This document shows positions 18,202 through 27,071 of a stretch of 64,000 nucleotides of DNA, one piece after another (the first letter of the stretch is position 1; every line of letters begins with the position of its first letter). The translations under genes and the position numbers were made by a program. Source of the DNA: Clostridium beijerinckii HUN142 (GTDB lineage: Bacteria; Bacillota; Clostridia; Clostridiales; Clostridiaceae); assembly GCF_000621745.1 (NCBI RefSeq), contig NZ_KK211337.1, positions 5,876 through 69,875 on the forward strand, written 5' to 3'. The notes under the pieces are model-generated. The model saw nothing but the letters and a program-made list of their open reading frames with translations, did not search any database and was not told the origin of the DNA.

Positions 18202-19103
18202 TGGGTGTTTTAATAAATATTTTAGAACAAGGGCTGCTATTTTCATTAGTTTCAATCGGAGTATATATAACTTACAAAATTTTAGATTTTCCTGATTTAT
18301 CAGTGGACTCTACATTCCCACTTGGGGCTGCAATTTCAGCAGCTCTTTTGGTAAATGGGGTTAATCCATGGATTAGTATAATAATAGCAACCTTAGGTGG
18401 AGCGATAGCTGGAGGAATAACAGCATTTTTGCATGTTAAGCTTAAAATAACAAATTTAATGGCCGGAATATTAGTAATGATAGGCTTATATTCTATTAAC
18501 TTAAGAATAATGGGAAAAGCAAACGTTCCATTATTTAATACTCCTAATTTATTTAAGTCATCAATTCCGGCTATAGTAGTGATTTTAATAATGGTTATTG
18601 TAGTAAAAATACTATTAGATTTATATTTAAAAACTAAATCAGGATTCTTGCTTATAGCTGTTGGAGATAATGAACAAGTAGTTTCATCTCTTGGGGTAAA
18701 TAAAGATTTAGTTAAAGTGCTAGGACTTATGATAAGTAATGCATTAGTTGCACTTGCAGGTGCACTAACTGCACAATACCAAGGATTTAGTGATGTTGGA
18801 ATGGGAACTGGTACTGTTGTAATGGGGCTTGCGGCAGTAATTATCGGAACATCATTATTTGAGAGGTTGTCTTTTATTAAAGTGACTACTTTATCAATAC
18901 TAGGGGCAATTATATATAAGGCGGCAATAGCAATTGTATTAAAACTTGGATTAAATGCTAATGACTTAAAATTAATGACAGCCATAATTGTAGTTATAGC
19001 ATTATGTTCTAATAGCGGTGCCTTCAAATTCAAGAAAAGAAAATCTGTTATAGGAGGTAGTGCTAAAGATGTTAAAAGTGAAACAACTATCCAAAGTGTT
19101 TAA
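18201..19103 (+). CDS. ABC importer permease
   Basis: This 300-residue membrane protein has about eight hydrophobic segments and the COG4120 pattern, related to branched-chain amino-acid permeases: GVYITYKILDFPDLSVDSTFPLGAAISA near the start and GTGTVVMGLAAVIIGTSLF further on. It begins at GTG in a TAGTG overlap with the binding-protein stop, after GGAGGCG. It forms the channel of the importer with the neighbouring ATPase. Confidence 0.88.
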   Translation: MGVLINILEQGLLFSLVSIGVYITYKILDFPDLSVDSTFPLGAAISAALLVNGVNPWISIIIATLGGAIAGGITAFLHVKLKITNLMAGILVMIGLYSINLRIMGKANVPLFNTPNLFKSSIPAIVVILIMVIVVKILLDLYLKTKSGFLLIAVGDNEQVVSSLGVNKDLVKVLGLMISNALVALAGALTAQYQGFSDVGMGTGTVVMGLAAVIIGTSLFERLSFIKVTTLSILGAIIYKAAIAIVLKLGLNANDLKLMTAIIVVIALCSNSGAFKFKKRKSVIGGSAKDVKSETTIQSV

Positions 19104-19863
19104 TCAAAATACAATAAATGAAAATAGGGTTTTTGATAGATTATCATTAGATGTTAAACAAGGTGACTTCATAAGTATAATAGGTTCAAATGGAGCAGGA
19201 AAATCAACATTATTAAATATGATATCTGGAACTCTTGAGGCAGATTCAGGATCAATATTATTAGATGGGGACGAAGTTATTAATAAAGCTGAATACGCAA
19301 GATCAAAGTCCATTGGGAGAGTTTTTCAAAATCCATCAATGGGTGTAGCACCTAATATGACAATATTAGAAAATATTGCTCTTGCAGATAATAAAGGAAA
19401 GTCTTTTGGACTTAGTTTTGGGATAAATAAGAAGAGAATAGATTATTACAAAGAGATGGTAAAAGAACTCAATTTAGGGCTGGAAGATAAGCTTTATAAT
19501 AAAGTTCAGCTTTTATCAGGTGGACAGAGACAGGCTTTAACTCTGCTTATGTCGGTAATGTCTAAACCAAAGTTATTATTACTAGATGAGCATACAGCGG
19601 CACTAGATCCTAAAACCTCAGAAATAATAATGGATATAACAAGAAACATCGTAAAAGATAGCGGAATAACAACTCTTATGGTTACACACAATCTTAAACA
19701 TGCGCTTGAAAATGGCAACAGACTTTTCATGATGCATAGAGGCAAGATTTTAGTTGATATCAAAGGGGAAGAAAAAGAAAAGTTAGATAATAATAAACTT
19801 CTTGGACTTTTTGAGAAAGCTAATGGAGCAGAAGCCCTAAGTGATAGGACATTGTTTGGGTAG
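19069..19863 (+). CDS. ABC importer ATPase
   Basis: The 264-residue ATPase has a Walker A GSNGAGKST (residues 39-47), the signature LSGGQRQALTL, Walker B KLLLLDEHTAALD and the switch His in VTHNLKHAL. It overlaps the end of the permease gene by 35 bases. A GTG at 19060 is in frame, but AGGAGG at 19052-19057 is too close to it; the ATG at 19069 is preferred. It powers the importer. Confidence 0.9.
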   Translation: MLKVKQLSKVFNQNTINENRVFDRLSLDVKQGDFISIIGSNGAGKSTLLNMISGTLEADSGSILLDGDEVINKAEYARSKSIGRVFQNPSMGVAPNMTILENIALADNKGKSFGLSFGINKKRIDYYKEMVKELNLGLEDKLYNKVQLLSGGQRQALTLLMSVMSKPKLLLLDEHTAALDPKTSEIIMDITRNIVKDSGITTLMVTHNLKHALENGNRLFMMHRGKILVDIKGEEKEKLDNNKLLGLFEKANGAEALSDRTLFG

Positions 19864-19924
19864 GACGCTTAAGTCGCCAAAATTCAGCAAAGTATGTTTA
19901 ACAATAATAAAAGAAAATCAACTT

Positions 19925-19989
19925 ATACCTGGTCAAATAGATACGGCATAAAAAGCTAGTATAGTATCTATTTGGCGAGGTATTTTTTT
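19925..19989 (+). terminator. Terminator of the ABC importer operon
   Basis: ATACCTGGTCAAATAGATAC pairs with GTATCTATTTGGCGAGGTAT over about 20 bp with small mismatches, followed by TTTTTTTG. It lies 62 bases after the ATPase gene. Confidence 0.92.
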
Positions 19990-20167
19990 GATAGGTTAAG
20001 TAAATTAAATACCGATTTAAATTTAATGACAAATAGTATTTAAGATGATTAATTTTATTTCTCTTGAAGAATTGAAGAAATTGCATTGAGTTGAACTCTA
20101 AAAATCAAAGATACTTATTTATAATTTAGATAAGTTATGAATAAATCCATATTATGTATTAGTAGAA

Positions 20168-20213
20168 CTACCTTAAGTGGGTAGGTTACAAAAAAATAAA
20201 TTTACTTTATACT
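20168..20213 (+). promoter_or_regulatory. EPS promoter 1 with shared palindromic operator
   Basis: CTACCTTAAGTGGGTAG (20168-20184) is a CTACC-N7-GGTAG palindrome. It directly abuts GTTACA (20185-20190), which lies 17 bp before TATACT (20208-20213). The same arrangement occurs at 22035 and 24760. A palindrome just upstream of a weak -35 box is the usual place for an activator. The first gene starts at 20260. Confidence 0.8.
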
Positions 20214-20259
20214 GGTAAAAAAGTTAATAAAATCAGTATAAAGAAGGGTGAACGATGTT

Positions 20260-20946
20260 ATGAATGAAGATATTGACGAGGAAGTTATAAAAATTAGAGA
20301 TGTAATAAAGATACTAAAGAAAAGATGGAAAATGATATTATCAATAACGATTATTTCAACTATATTTTCAACAATTGTGAGCTTTTATATAATTTCACCT
20401 AAATATGAAGCGAGCACAAAGTTATTTATAGGAAAAGAAAATGATAAAAATACAAATTATAATGATAATGATATTAGCATGTATCAAAAGTTATTAAAGA
20501 CATATGCAGAAGTGATAAAAACTAATAATTTGGTGGAAAAGGCTATTGAGAAAGATGGATTAAATACGACATCAGAAGAAGTTCTTAAAGGATTAGTTGT
20601 TACTCCAAGGAATGATACTCAAATATTAGAAATTAAATATATTAGTAAAGATAGGGAGTTAGCTAAAGATGTGTTGGATTCTATCACAAATGAATTTGTA
20701 GAATCATCTATTGAACTAATACCAAATGGAAATGTAAAGATATTAGAAGATATAAAAGTGCCTGATGCTCCGGTAAGCCCTAATAAGAATATGTATATAG
20801 CTATTGCATTCTTATTTGGATTAGCGATTAGCATAGGATTATCATTTCTACTAGAATTTTTGGATAATACAGTTAATACAAAGGAACAATTAGAAAAAAT
20901 GCTAGGAATACCTGTTATTGGAGCGATTCCTGATGAGTGGAATTAG
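20260..20946 (+). CDS. Polysaccharide chain-length regulator / kinase activator (Wzz-type), cluster 1
   Basis: The 228-residue membrane protein of the Wzz/CapA/YwqC family has one transmembrane segment near residues 27-48, an external domain (SPKYEASTKLFIGKEND; YQKLLKTYAEVIKTNNLVEKAI) and a second segment near residues 180-200 followed by EFLDNTVNTKEQLEKMLGIPVIGAIP. In Firmicutes it pairs with a cytoplasmic tyrosine kinase and controls polymer length. A GTG at 20248 is in frame, but GAAGGGTG serves better as ribosome-binding site for the ATG at 20260, whose MNE start matches the paralogue at 52662. Confidence 0.88.
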   Translation: MNEDIDEEVIKIRDVIKILKKRWKMILSITIISTIFSTIVSFYIISPKYEASTKLFIGKENDKNTNYNDNDISMYQKLLKTYAEVIKTNNLVEKAIEKDGLNTTSEEVLKGLVVTPRNDTQILEIKYISKDRELAKDVLDSITNEFVESSIELIPNGNVKILEDIKVPDAPVSPNKNMYIAIAFLFGLAISIGLSFLLEFLDNTVNTKEQLEKMLGIPVIGAIPDEWN

Positions 20947-20961
20947 TAAGGAGATGTTAAT

Positions 20962-21690
20962 ATGCTTATGGTAAGAGGATTACGTAAAGGAATAGCTAGT
21001 CAACAATATAATGGATTTATAGTTGAAAAAAAACCAAGATCAATGGTATCAGAAGCTTATAAGAAGTTAAGAACTAATATACAATATTCATCCTTTGATA
21101 AGGAAATAAAAACAATAGTAGTTACAAGTGCGCAAGCATCAGAGGGAAAATCTACTGTATCAGGAAATCTTGCATTATCATTTGCTCAAATTGATAAAAA
21201 AGTAGTAATAGTAGATTGTGATTTGAGAAAACCTTCTGTACATAAAAACTTCAAAATTTCTAATTTAGTAGGGCTTTCAGAAGTAATTACAGGACAAGTG
21301 AATTTAGGAGATACAGTTCAGAAATATAATGATAATCTTTATATACTGCCTTCAGGTAAAATTCCACCAAACCCATCCGAAATGTTATCATCAAGTGCAA
21401 TGGCTGAATTGATAGAAAATTTAAGAGATAAGTACGATATAGTTATTTTGGACAGTGCGCCACTTGGAGCTGTTGCAGATGCTCAAATTCTTTCAGCAAA
21501 GGTTGATGGTACTATACTTGTTATAAAGGCTCAAAGAACTAATAAGGAATCAGTTATTGAAGCTAAAAATTTTTTGAGCAAAGTAGGAGCCAATATAATA
21601 GGGGTCGTGCTAAATTCAGTGGAAACTATTAAAGAGAAGAATTATTACTATTATGAAACTAGCGAAGAGCTTAGGCAGGTAACTGAATAA
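20962..21690 (+). CDS. Bacterial tyrosine kinase (CpsD/YwqD-type), cluster 1
   Basis: The 242-residue BY-kinase carries Walker A SAQASEGKST (about residues 56-65), Walker A' VVIVDCDLRKPSVH, Walker B YDIVILDSAPLG and a C-terminal Tyr cluster at residues 228-231. It autophosphorylates on that cluster and, with the Wzz-type partner encoded 15 bases upstream, drives export and chain length of the polysaccharide. AAGGAGA precedes the ATG. A strong terminator follows, so this two-gene unit may be transcribed apart from the rest of the cluster. Confidence 0.9.
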   Translation: MLMVRGLRKGIASQQYNGFIVEKKPRSMVSEAYKKLRTNIQYSSFDKEIKTIVVTSAQASEGKSTVSGNLALSFAQIDKKVVIVDCDLRKPSVHKNFKISNLVGLSEVITGQVNLGDTVQKYNDNLYILPSGKIPPNPSEMLSSSAMAELIENLRDKYDIVILDSAPLGAVADAQILSAKVDGTILVIKAQRTNKESVIEAKNFLSKVGANIIGVVLNSVETIKEKNYYYYETSEELRQVTE

Positions 21691-21754
21691 TAGGTTAGAA
21701 TTAATGCATTATGTAGTTAAAAAATAAAATAGAAAGTTAATATCTAAATTATAG

Positions 21755-21801
21755 AAAGCTATAAATATTGGAAACAAAGTGTTCAATATTTATAGCTTTT
21801 T
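21755..21801 (+). terminator. Terminator after the kinase gene
   Basis: AAAGCTATAAATATTG and CAATATTTATAGCTTT form a perfect 16-bp stem with a 13-nt loop, followed by TTTTTATT. It ends the unit begun at promoter 1. Confidence 0.9.
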
Positions 21802-22034
21802 ATTCATTGCAGAATATAATTTTAAAAATTTATTAATATAAGATGAAATTTGAAAGATAAGAGCGAATTCTATAAAGCATTAGTATCAGAGGGAATGGGT
21901 AAATAGCTTTGATAATTAACAATCAGTGGTAAAATATAATAAAAGTATATTTTACCATATTTTTTTTATATTATTAATACTATGCTCAAAAAAATGTACA
22001 TATTAATGTGAAAAAAATACTTAAAATATAAAAA

Positions 22035-22080
22035 CTACCTTATATGGGTAGGTTACAAAAAGTCGAAAATGTAATATAAA
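22035..22080 (+). promoter_or_regulatory. EPS promoter 2 with shared palindromic operator (regulator gene)
   Basis: CTACCTTATATGGGTAG (22035-22051) abuts GTTACA (22052-22057); TATAAA (22075-22080) lies 17 bp further on. The arrangement is the same as at 20168 and 24760. The leader to the regulator gene is about 160 nt, with no ORF in it, so the regulator probably controls its own expression. Confidence 0.8.
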
Positions 22081-22245
22081 GGAATATGAGTAAAGAAATG
22101 AGTGGAGAAGGGGAATACTTAAAAACATTATAAATATAGTAAATGATTAGTGAGTTCAAAATTGATATTTAATGTAATGTTTACTATTAATGTATTTTAC
22201 CTTCTAAAATGCGTAAGATAGATATTGATTTGGGGAGGATATAAT

Positions 22246-24723
22246 ATGTCTAGAAAATATAATACTGAAACTCTATACTTTACGGACAAGCTTAGGAATA
22301 AACTATCAGATATAAAGTTTTATCCACTAACAATAATGGAAGCACCTTGTGGATATGGTAAAACAACTGCAGCAAAAGAACTTTTAAATAAACAAGAGAA
22401 AAGAGTATCATGGATGGTATTGGATAGCAATTCGATAAAGGATTTTTGGATAAAGTTTTGTGATTGCTTTTCAGGGATAGATGAAAATACAGCTTTAAAG
22501 ATGAAAAAAATTAGTATTAATAAAGATATAAGCTCATTTAAAGAAGTTTTCATTTTATTTGAAAATGTCCATATATCTGAAGAAGTTATTTTAGTAATTG
22601 ATAATTTTCAATTAATTCAAAATGATATTATTATTAATTTTATAATAAGGATTTCTGAAATATTAAAGAAAATTCGCATAGTAATTCTTACTCAGAATAG
22701 CATTTTGGAAAATGTTCTTGATGTTATTTTAAAAAAGCAGCTAAATTACATAACTAAATCATATTTTGAGCTCGATGCGTGTGATATTCAGAAATATTAT
22801 GATTTTTGTGGAATTGATATAAATGAAAATGAAGCATTGAAACTTTATAAATATTGTGGAGGTTGGATAAGTATTCTGTACTTTCAAATGATTGACTATA
22901 TTGAAAATAAAAGTTTTCAATTATCAGACAAAGCCTACTTTTTTATAGAAAAAATTATAAATGATAAGTTTTCAGAAGAAGCAAAGACTAATTTTTTGAA
23001 AATTTCTGTATGTGAAGATTTTACAATAGAAAAGTTAAAGTTTATATTGGAAAGCACTGACGTATCAAGCTTCATTGAAGAAATACGTAAAGCAAATATT
23101 TTTGTGGAATATAATGCAGATAAAAAAGTGTATTATATTCAAAAAATCTTAACAGATTATTGGCAAAAGAAATTTGAGAAGCTTGATACAAATTTTCAAA
23201 ATAAGGTCTTATCAATGCTTGGAAAGTGGCTCCAAAATGATAAAAAATACTTGAAGGCAATATTTACTTTTTATAAAATAAAGGATTTTCAATCTATTTT
23301 TAGCATGAATGTTGAAGTTGATAGCATTACAAAAGATATGAATATAAAAGATGAAGATACAATATTGGAAATCGTGCAAACATGTCCTAAAGAAATTAAA
23401 GAGAAGTATCCTAAAAGTCTTTTAGGATTTGCTTTGATATTGTCTCAATATAAGGAGTGGAATTATCTTGGGCTACTAGAAAAAGAAATCGAGAATAGTA
23501 TAGAAAATAATAGAACATTATCATTAAGTGAAAAAAGAAATATTAAAGCAGCGTTGTCCTTCTTTTTAGCTTTTACAACATGCAAAGATATTAAAGTAAT
23601 TAATGAGGAGATTAAAAAAGCTTATAACGTTCTTGGAGGGCATCAAACAAAGTTTATAAATCTTAGAAAAACATGGACATGGGGATTACCATCTATATTA
23701 TACATATTTCATAGAAAAAGTGGAGAATTAGATAAGGAACTCAAAAGCATGAATGAATGCGTACAATATTATTATGGCTTAACAGACAATCATGATTATG
23801 GCGTTGAAGCAGTAATGGAAGCAGAGATACGTTTTAACAGAGGTGATTTTAAAGGAGCAGAAATGCTATGCTATAAAGCAATTTATATGTCAGACTATGT
23901 GTCTGAAAATAAAAAACAATACAGTATATATTTGTGTGCTGTATTTATTATGCTACGTCTTTCTATAGTATATGGAAATGTGCGCCAACTAAACAATTCA
24001 TTAAAAAAGTTAAAAGAAAAGATAAAAGAATGCGATCTTACTCGAGTTATAGATTTATGTGAAGGATTCATATTCAGTAGCATTGGACAGGCAGAATTAA
24101 TACCTGAACGGCTTCGTTTAGGTAAAATTGAAAAAGAGGGAATTTCGTTTCTGACTGTTTCATATTCAAACATAATTTATGGAAAAGCATTATTTTTGAA
24201 AGGAGAGTATCTAAAGCTTCTGGGAATTAGTCAGCAATTTTTAGAGGTTGCAAGTGCTTTTGAAAGTGTCTATTCGTATATATATATTCACATACATATG
24301 GCATTAGCGAATTTAAAACTTAATGAAAGAGGTAGAGCAGTTGAATTTATTAAAGTCGCCTTGGAGATAGCGGTACCAGATAAAATTTATATGCCTTTTG
24401 TGGAAAATGGAGAGTATATACTAGAAATATTCGATGAATTAAAGCAGAATAACTTATACAAAAGCAGTATAAGCGATGTATTAAAACTATATGGAGAGTA
24501 TAAAAGCGGTTTGGATAAAATAAGAAATTCGGACATATTCAATAAAGTACCACAAATGACTGAACGAGAATTGGAAGTTGCAATGCTTGCAGCTCAAAAT
24601 TTAACTAATAGAGAGATTGGGGAACAATTATATATTTCACAAAATACTGTTAAATTTTACTTAAAATCAATCTTTAGCAAACTATCAATTACATCTAGAT
24701 CTCAATTGAAAGTGTATTTTTAA
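22246..24723 (+). CDS. Large LuxR-family regulator (MalT/LAL type)
   Basis: The 825-residue protein has an N-terminal NTPase with Walker A APCGYGKTT (about residues 33-41) and a Walker B-like EEVILVIDNFQLIQ. A long helical, TPR-like middle follows, and the protein ends in a LuxR/GerE helix-turn-helix (last 57 residues: MTERELEVAMLAAQNLTNREIGEQLYIS, then NTVKFYLKSIFSKL). This is the plan of MalT-type regulators, which bind a ligand in the helical arm, oligomerise with ATP and activate transcription. GGGGAGG precedes the ATG at 22246; an upstream start at 22225 lacks a site. Its own promoter and two EPS promoters share one palindrome, so it is the likely activator. Confidence 0.85.
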   Translation: MSRKYNTETLYFTDKLRNKLSDIKFYPLTIMEAPCGYGKTTAAKELLNKQEKRVSWMVLDSNSIKDFWIKFCDCFSGIDENTALKMKKISINKDISSFKEVFILFENVHISEEVILVIDNFQLIQNDIIINFIIRISEILKKIRIVILTQNSILENVLDVILKKQLNYITKSYFELDACDIQKYYDFCGIDINENEALKLYKYCGGWISILYFQMIDYIENKSFQLSDKAYFFIEKIINDKFSEEAKTNFLKISVCEDFTIEKLKFILESTDVSSFIEEIRKANIFVEYNADKKVYYIQKILTDYWQKKFEKLDTNFQNKVLSMLGKWLQNDKKYLKAIFTFYKIKDFQSIFSMNVEVDSITKDMNIKDEDTILEIVQTCPKEIKEKYPKSLLGFALILSQYKEWNYLGLLEKEIENSIENNRTLSLSEKRNIKAALSFFLAFTTCKDIKVINEEIKKAYNVLGGHQTKFINLRKTWTWGLPSILYIFHRKSGELDKELKSMNECVQYYYGLTDNHDYGVEAVMEAEIRFNRGDFKGAEMLCYKAIYMSDYVSENKKQYSIYLCAVFIMLRLSIVYGNVRQLNNSLKKLKEKIKECDLTRVIDLCEGFIFSSIGQAELIPERLRLGKIEKEGISFLTVSYSNIIYGKALFLKGEYLKLLGISQQFLEVASAFESVYSYIYIHIHMALANLKLNERGRAVEFIKVALEIAVPDKIYMPFVENGEYILEIFDELKQNNLYKSSISDVLKLYGEYKSGLDKIRNSDIFNKVPQMTERELEVAMLAAQNLTNREIGEQLYISQNTVKFYLKSIFSKLSITSRSQLKVYF

Positions 24724-24759
24724 ATCATAACTTTAATAAAATTCAAAAATTGCATAATT

Positions 24760-24805
24760 TTACCCATGGTGGGTAGGTTACATGAAATATATTATATTTT
24801 ATACT
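24760..24805 (+). promoter_or_regulatory. EPS promoter 3 with shared palindromic operator (priming transferase)
   Basis: TTACCCATGGTGGGTAG (24760-24776) abuts GTTACA (24777-24782); TATACT (24800-24805) lies 17 bp further on. The left half differs from the other two sites by one base, while TACCCA/TGGGTA makes the inner palindrome more perfect. The leader to 25018 is about 210 nt. Confidence 0.8.
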
Positions 24806-25017
24806 AAATACATGATAAGAGCTCAATATATCATAACTATTGATATCATATTAATGCACTAAATATTTCAATAAATTTAGGAAGAAATGATGTTAGATTA
24901 GGAATATATTTTTTTATCAAATTTCATTCCATATTATCCTAGAAATGATAGCAAATAGATTTTGGTATAAAGTTATTAGTTTTTGTAAAGCAGCAATTTT
25001 ATAAAGGGGATGATAAA

Positions 25018-25686
25018 ATGCAGCAATTGGAGTTTAATGGAGAGGAAATTTTAATTAGGGAAAGAATAGAAGGCGCTAGTAGAAGAGGATATTCTTTTCT
25101 TAAAAGAACTATGGATATATTTTGTTCATTAATTGGACTAGTAGTATTAAGCCCGATATTATTAGCGGTTGCGATTGCAATCAAACTTGAATCAAAAGGA
25201 CCGACTATTTTTTCTCAAGAAAGGATCGGAAAAGGAGGCAAAAGGTTCAAGATATATAAGTTTAGGTCAATGGTAGTTAATGCAGAAGAGCTGAAGGAAA
25301 AACTAAGTGGCAAGAACGAAATGAGTGGGCCGATGTTTAAAATGAAGGAAGATCCAAGAGTTACTAAGGTTGGAAAGTTTATAAGAAAGACAAGCATTGA
25401 TGAATTTCCACAGTTATTCAATATTTTAAAGGGAGAAATGAGTTTAGTAGGACCAAGACCTTCACTACCAAAAGAAGTTATGAATTTTGACGATTGGATG
25501 CTAGAAAGGTTAGAGGTGAAACCTGGATTAACTTGCTACTGGCAAGTATCTGGTAGAAATGATATTGACTTCGAGGACTGGATGAAGTTGGACGTTAAGT
25601 ATGTAAAAGAAAGAAATACTTTAATTGACATAAAGTTAATATTTAAAACATTTTTTATACTTTTTGGAGATGAACATGCTAGATAG
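25018..25686 (+). CDS. Undecaprenyl-phosphate sugar phosphotransferase (priming enzyme), cluster 1
   Basis: The 222-residue enzyme is of the short bacterial sugar transferase type: one hydrophobic hairpin at about residues 37-60 and the catalytic domain with KFRSMVVNAEELK, GPMFKMKEDPRVTKVGKFIRK, SIDEFPQLFNIL, GEMSLVGPRPSLP and LEVKPGLTCYWQVSGR. It loads the first sugar-1-phosphate onto undecaprenyl phosphate to start a repeat unit. It opens the long transcript from promoter 3. A close paralogue lies at 55702. Confidence 0.92.
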   Translation: MQQLEFNGEEILIRERIEGASRRGYSFLKRTMDIFCSLIGLVVLSPILLAVAIAIKLESKGPTIFSQERIGKGGKRFKIYKFRSMVVNAEELKEKLSGKNEMSGPMFKMKEDPRVTKVGKFIRKTSIDEFPQLFNILKGEMSLVGPRPSLPKEVMNFDDWMLERLEVKPGLTCYWQVSGRNDIDFEDWMKLDVKYVKERNTLIDIKLIFKTFFILFGDEHAR

Positions 25687-25704
25687 AAAGAGGGAGAAAA
25701 TAAG

Positions 25705-27054
25705 ATGAAAATAGTGGTTGCAGGAACCGGGTATGTTGGGTTAGTTACAGGGGCGTGCCTTTCAGAAGTAGGACATAGCGTGACTTGTGTAGATATTGAT
25801 GAAAAGAAGATTCAAAAGATGAAACAAGGAATTTCACCAATATATGAGCCGGGATTAGGTGAATTGTTAAAGAAAAACAATGATAATGGGAAATTAAATT
25901 TCACAACAGACTACAAAAATGCATATAAAGATGCTGATTTGGTATTTATAGGTGTTGGAACGCCAGAAAGAGAAGATGGTTCAGCTAACTTGGATTACGT
26001 ATTTAATGTATGCAAACAAATTTCGGATAACATAGAAAAAGATTGTTTGGTAGTGGTTAAATCAACGGTACCAATAGGAACTAATGATAAGGTAGAGGAA
26101 TTCTTGAGAGAAAACCTTAAAAATAATGACATTCATGTTGAAGTAGCATCAAATCCAGAGTTTTTAGCACAAGGGACTGCCGTCATCGATACCTTATATG
26201 CTAAAAGAATAGTAATTGGCGTTGAATCAGAAAAAGCAGAAAATATTATGAAAGAAATTTATAAACCATATAATCAACCAATAGTTGTAACTAATAGAAG
26301 AAGCGCAGAAATGATAAAATACGCCTCAAATGATTTTTTAGCTCTTAAGATTTCCTTTATAAATGAAATAGCAAATTTCTGTGAAATGGTTGGAGCAGAT
26401 ATTGAAGATGTAGCAAAAGGGATGAGCTTTGACCCAAGAATAGGAGATAAATTTTTAAAAGCGGGGATTGGATATGGTGGATCATGTTTCCCTAAGGATA
26501 CAAAGGCACTTCACTGGTTAGCAAATGATAATGGATATGAACTAAAAACAATAAAAGCAACAATAGAAGTAAATCAAAATCAAAAATACAAATTATTTAG
26601 AGCAGCAAAACAAAGAGTTGGAAGTTTAAAGGGACTGAAAGTAGCCGTTCTTGGATTAACCTTTAAACCAGGAACAGATGATTTAAGGGAAGCGCCATCA
26701 ATACCTAATGTAAGAAGATTACTAGATGAGGGAGCAGAAGTAGTGGCGTATGATCCAGTAGGAGAAGATAATTTTAAGAGAATTTACCCTAATATTAAAT
26801 ATGTAGAAACTCCAGAAGAAACTTTAGAAGGAGCCCATATGGCATTTATCTTCACAGAATGGGATGAAATTAAGAAAATAAGTCCAACCCAATATATTGA
26901 ATTGATGAATAATCCAATTCTATTTGATGGTAGAAATTGTTATAAAATTAACGATATGAGAAATTTTGGAATTGACTATTATTCTGTTGGTAGAAAAGCT
27001 GTTCTGAATTTAAAAAATAAATCAAATAAAGAAGTCGCAGCAACAATAATGTAA
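25705..27054 (+). CDS. ugd: UDP-glucose 6-dehydrogenase, cluster 1
   Basis: The 449-residue enzyme oxidises UDP-glucose to UDP-glucuronate with two NAD+. It has the nucleotide-binding GTGYVGLVTGACLSEVGH at the start, NPEFLAQGTAV, and the catalytic Cys261 in GYGGSCFPKD, with the C-terminal domain GLTFKPGTDDLREAPS. It implies that glucuronate is in the polymer. It lies 18 bases after the priming enzyme and has a very similar copy at 56384. Confidence 0.95.
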   Translation: MKIVVAGTGYVGLVTGACLSEVGHSVTCVDIDEKKIQKMKQGISPIYEPGLGELLKKNNDNGKLNFTTDYKNAYKDADLVFIGVGTPEREDGSANLDYVFNVCKQISDNIEKDCLVVVKSTVPIGTNDKVEEFLRENLKNNDIHVEVASNPEFLAQGTAVIDTLYAKRIVIGVESEKAENIMKEIYKPYNQPIVVTNRRSAEMIKYASNDFLALKISFINEIANFCEMVGADIEDVAKGMSFDPRIGDKFLKAGIGYGGSCFPKDTKALHWLANDNGYELKTIKATIEVNQNQKYKLFRAAKQRVGSLKGLKVAVLGLTFKPGTDDLREAPSIPNVRRLLDEGAEVVAYDPVGEDNFKRIYPNIKYVETPEETLEGAHMAFIFTEWDEIKKISPTQYIELMNNPILFDGRNCYKINDMRNFGIDYYSVGRKAVLNLKNKSNKEVAATIM

Positions 27055-27071
27055 TATAAGGAGAACAGACA

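Noticed and set aside
18272-19033. 253-codon minus-strand frame opposite the permease
   Set aside because: It is a shadow of the hydrophobic plus-strand gene, which has family motifs, a start overlap and operon context.
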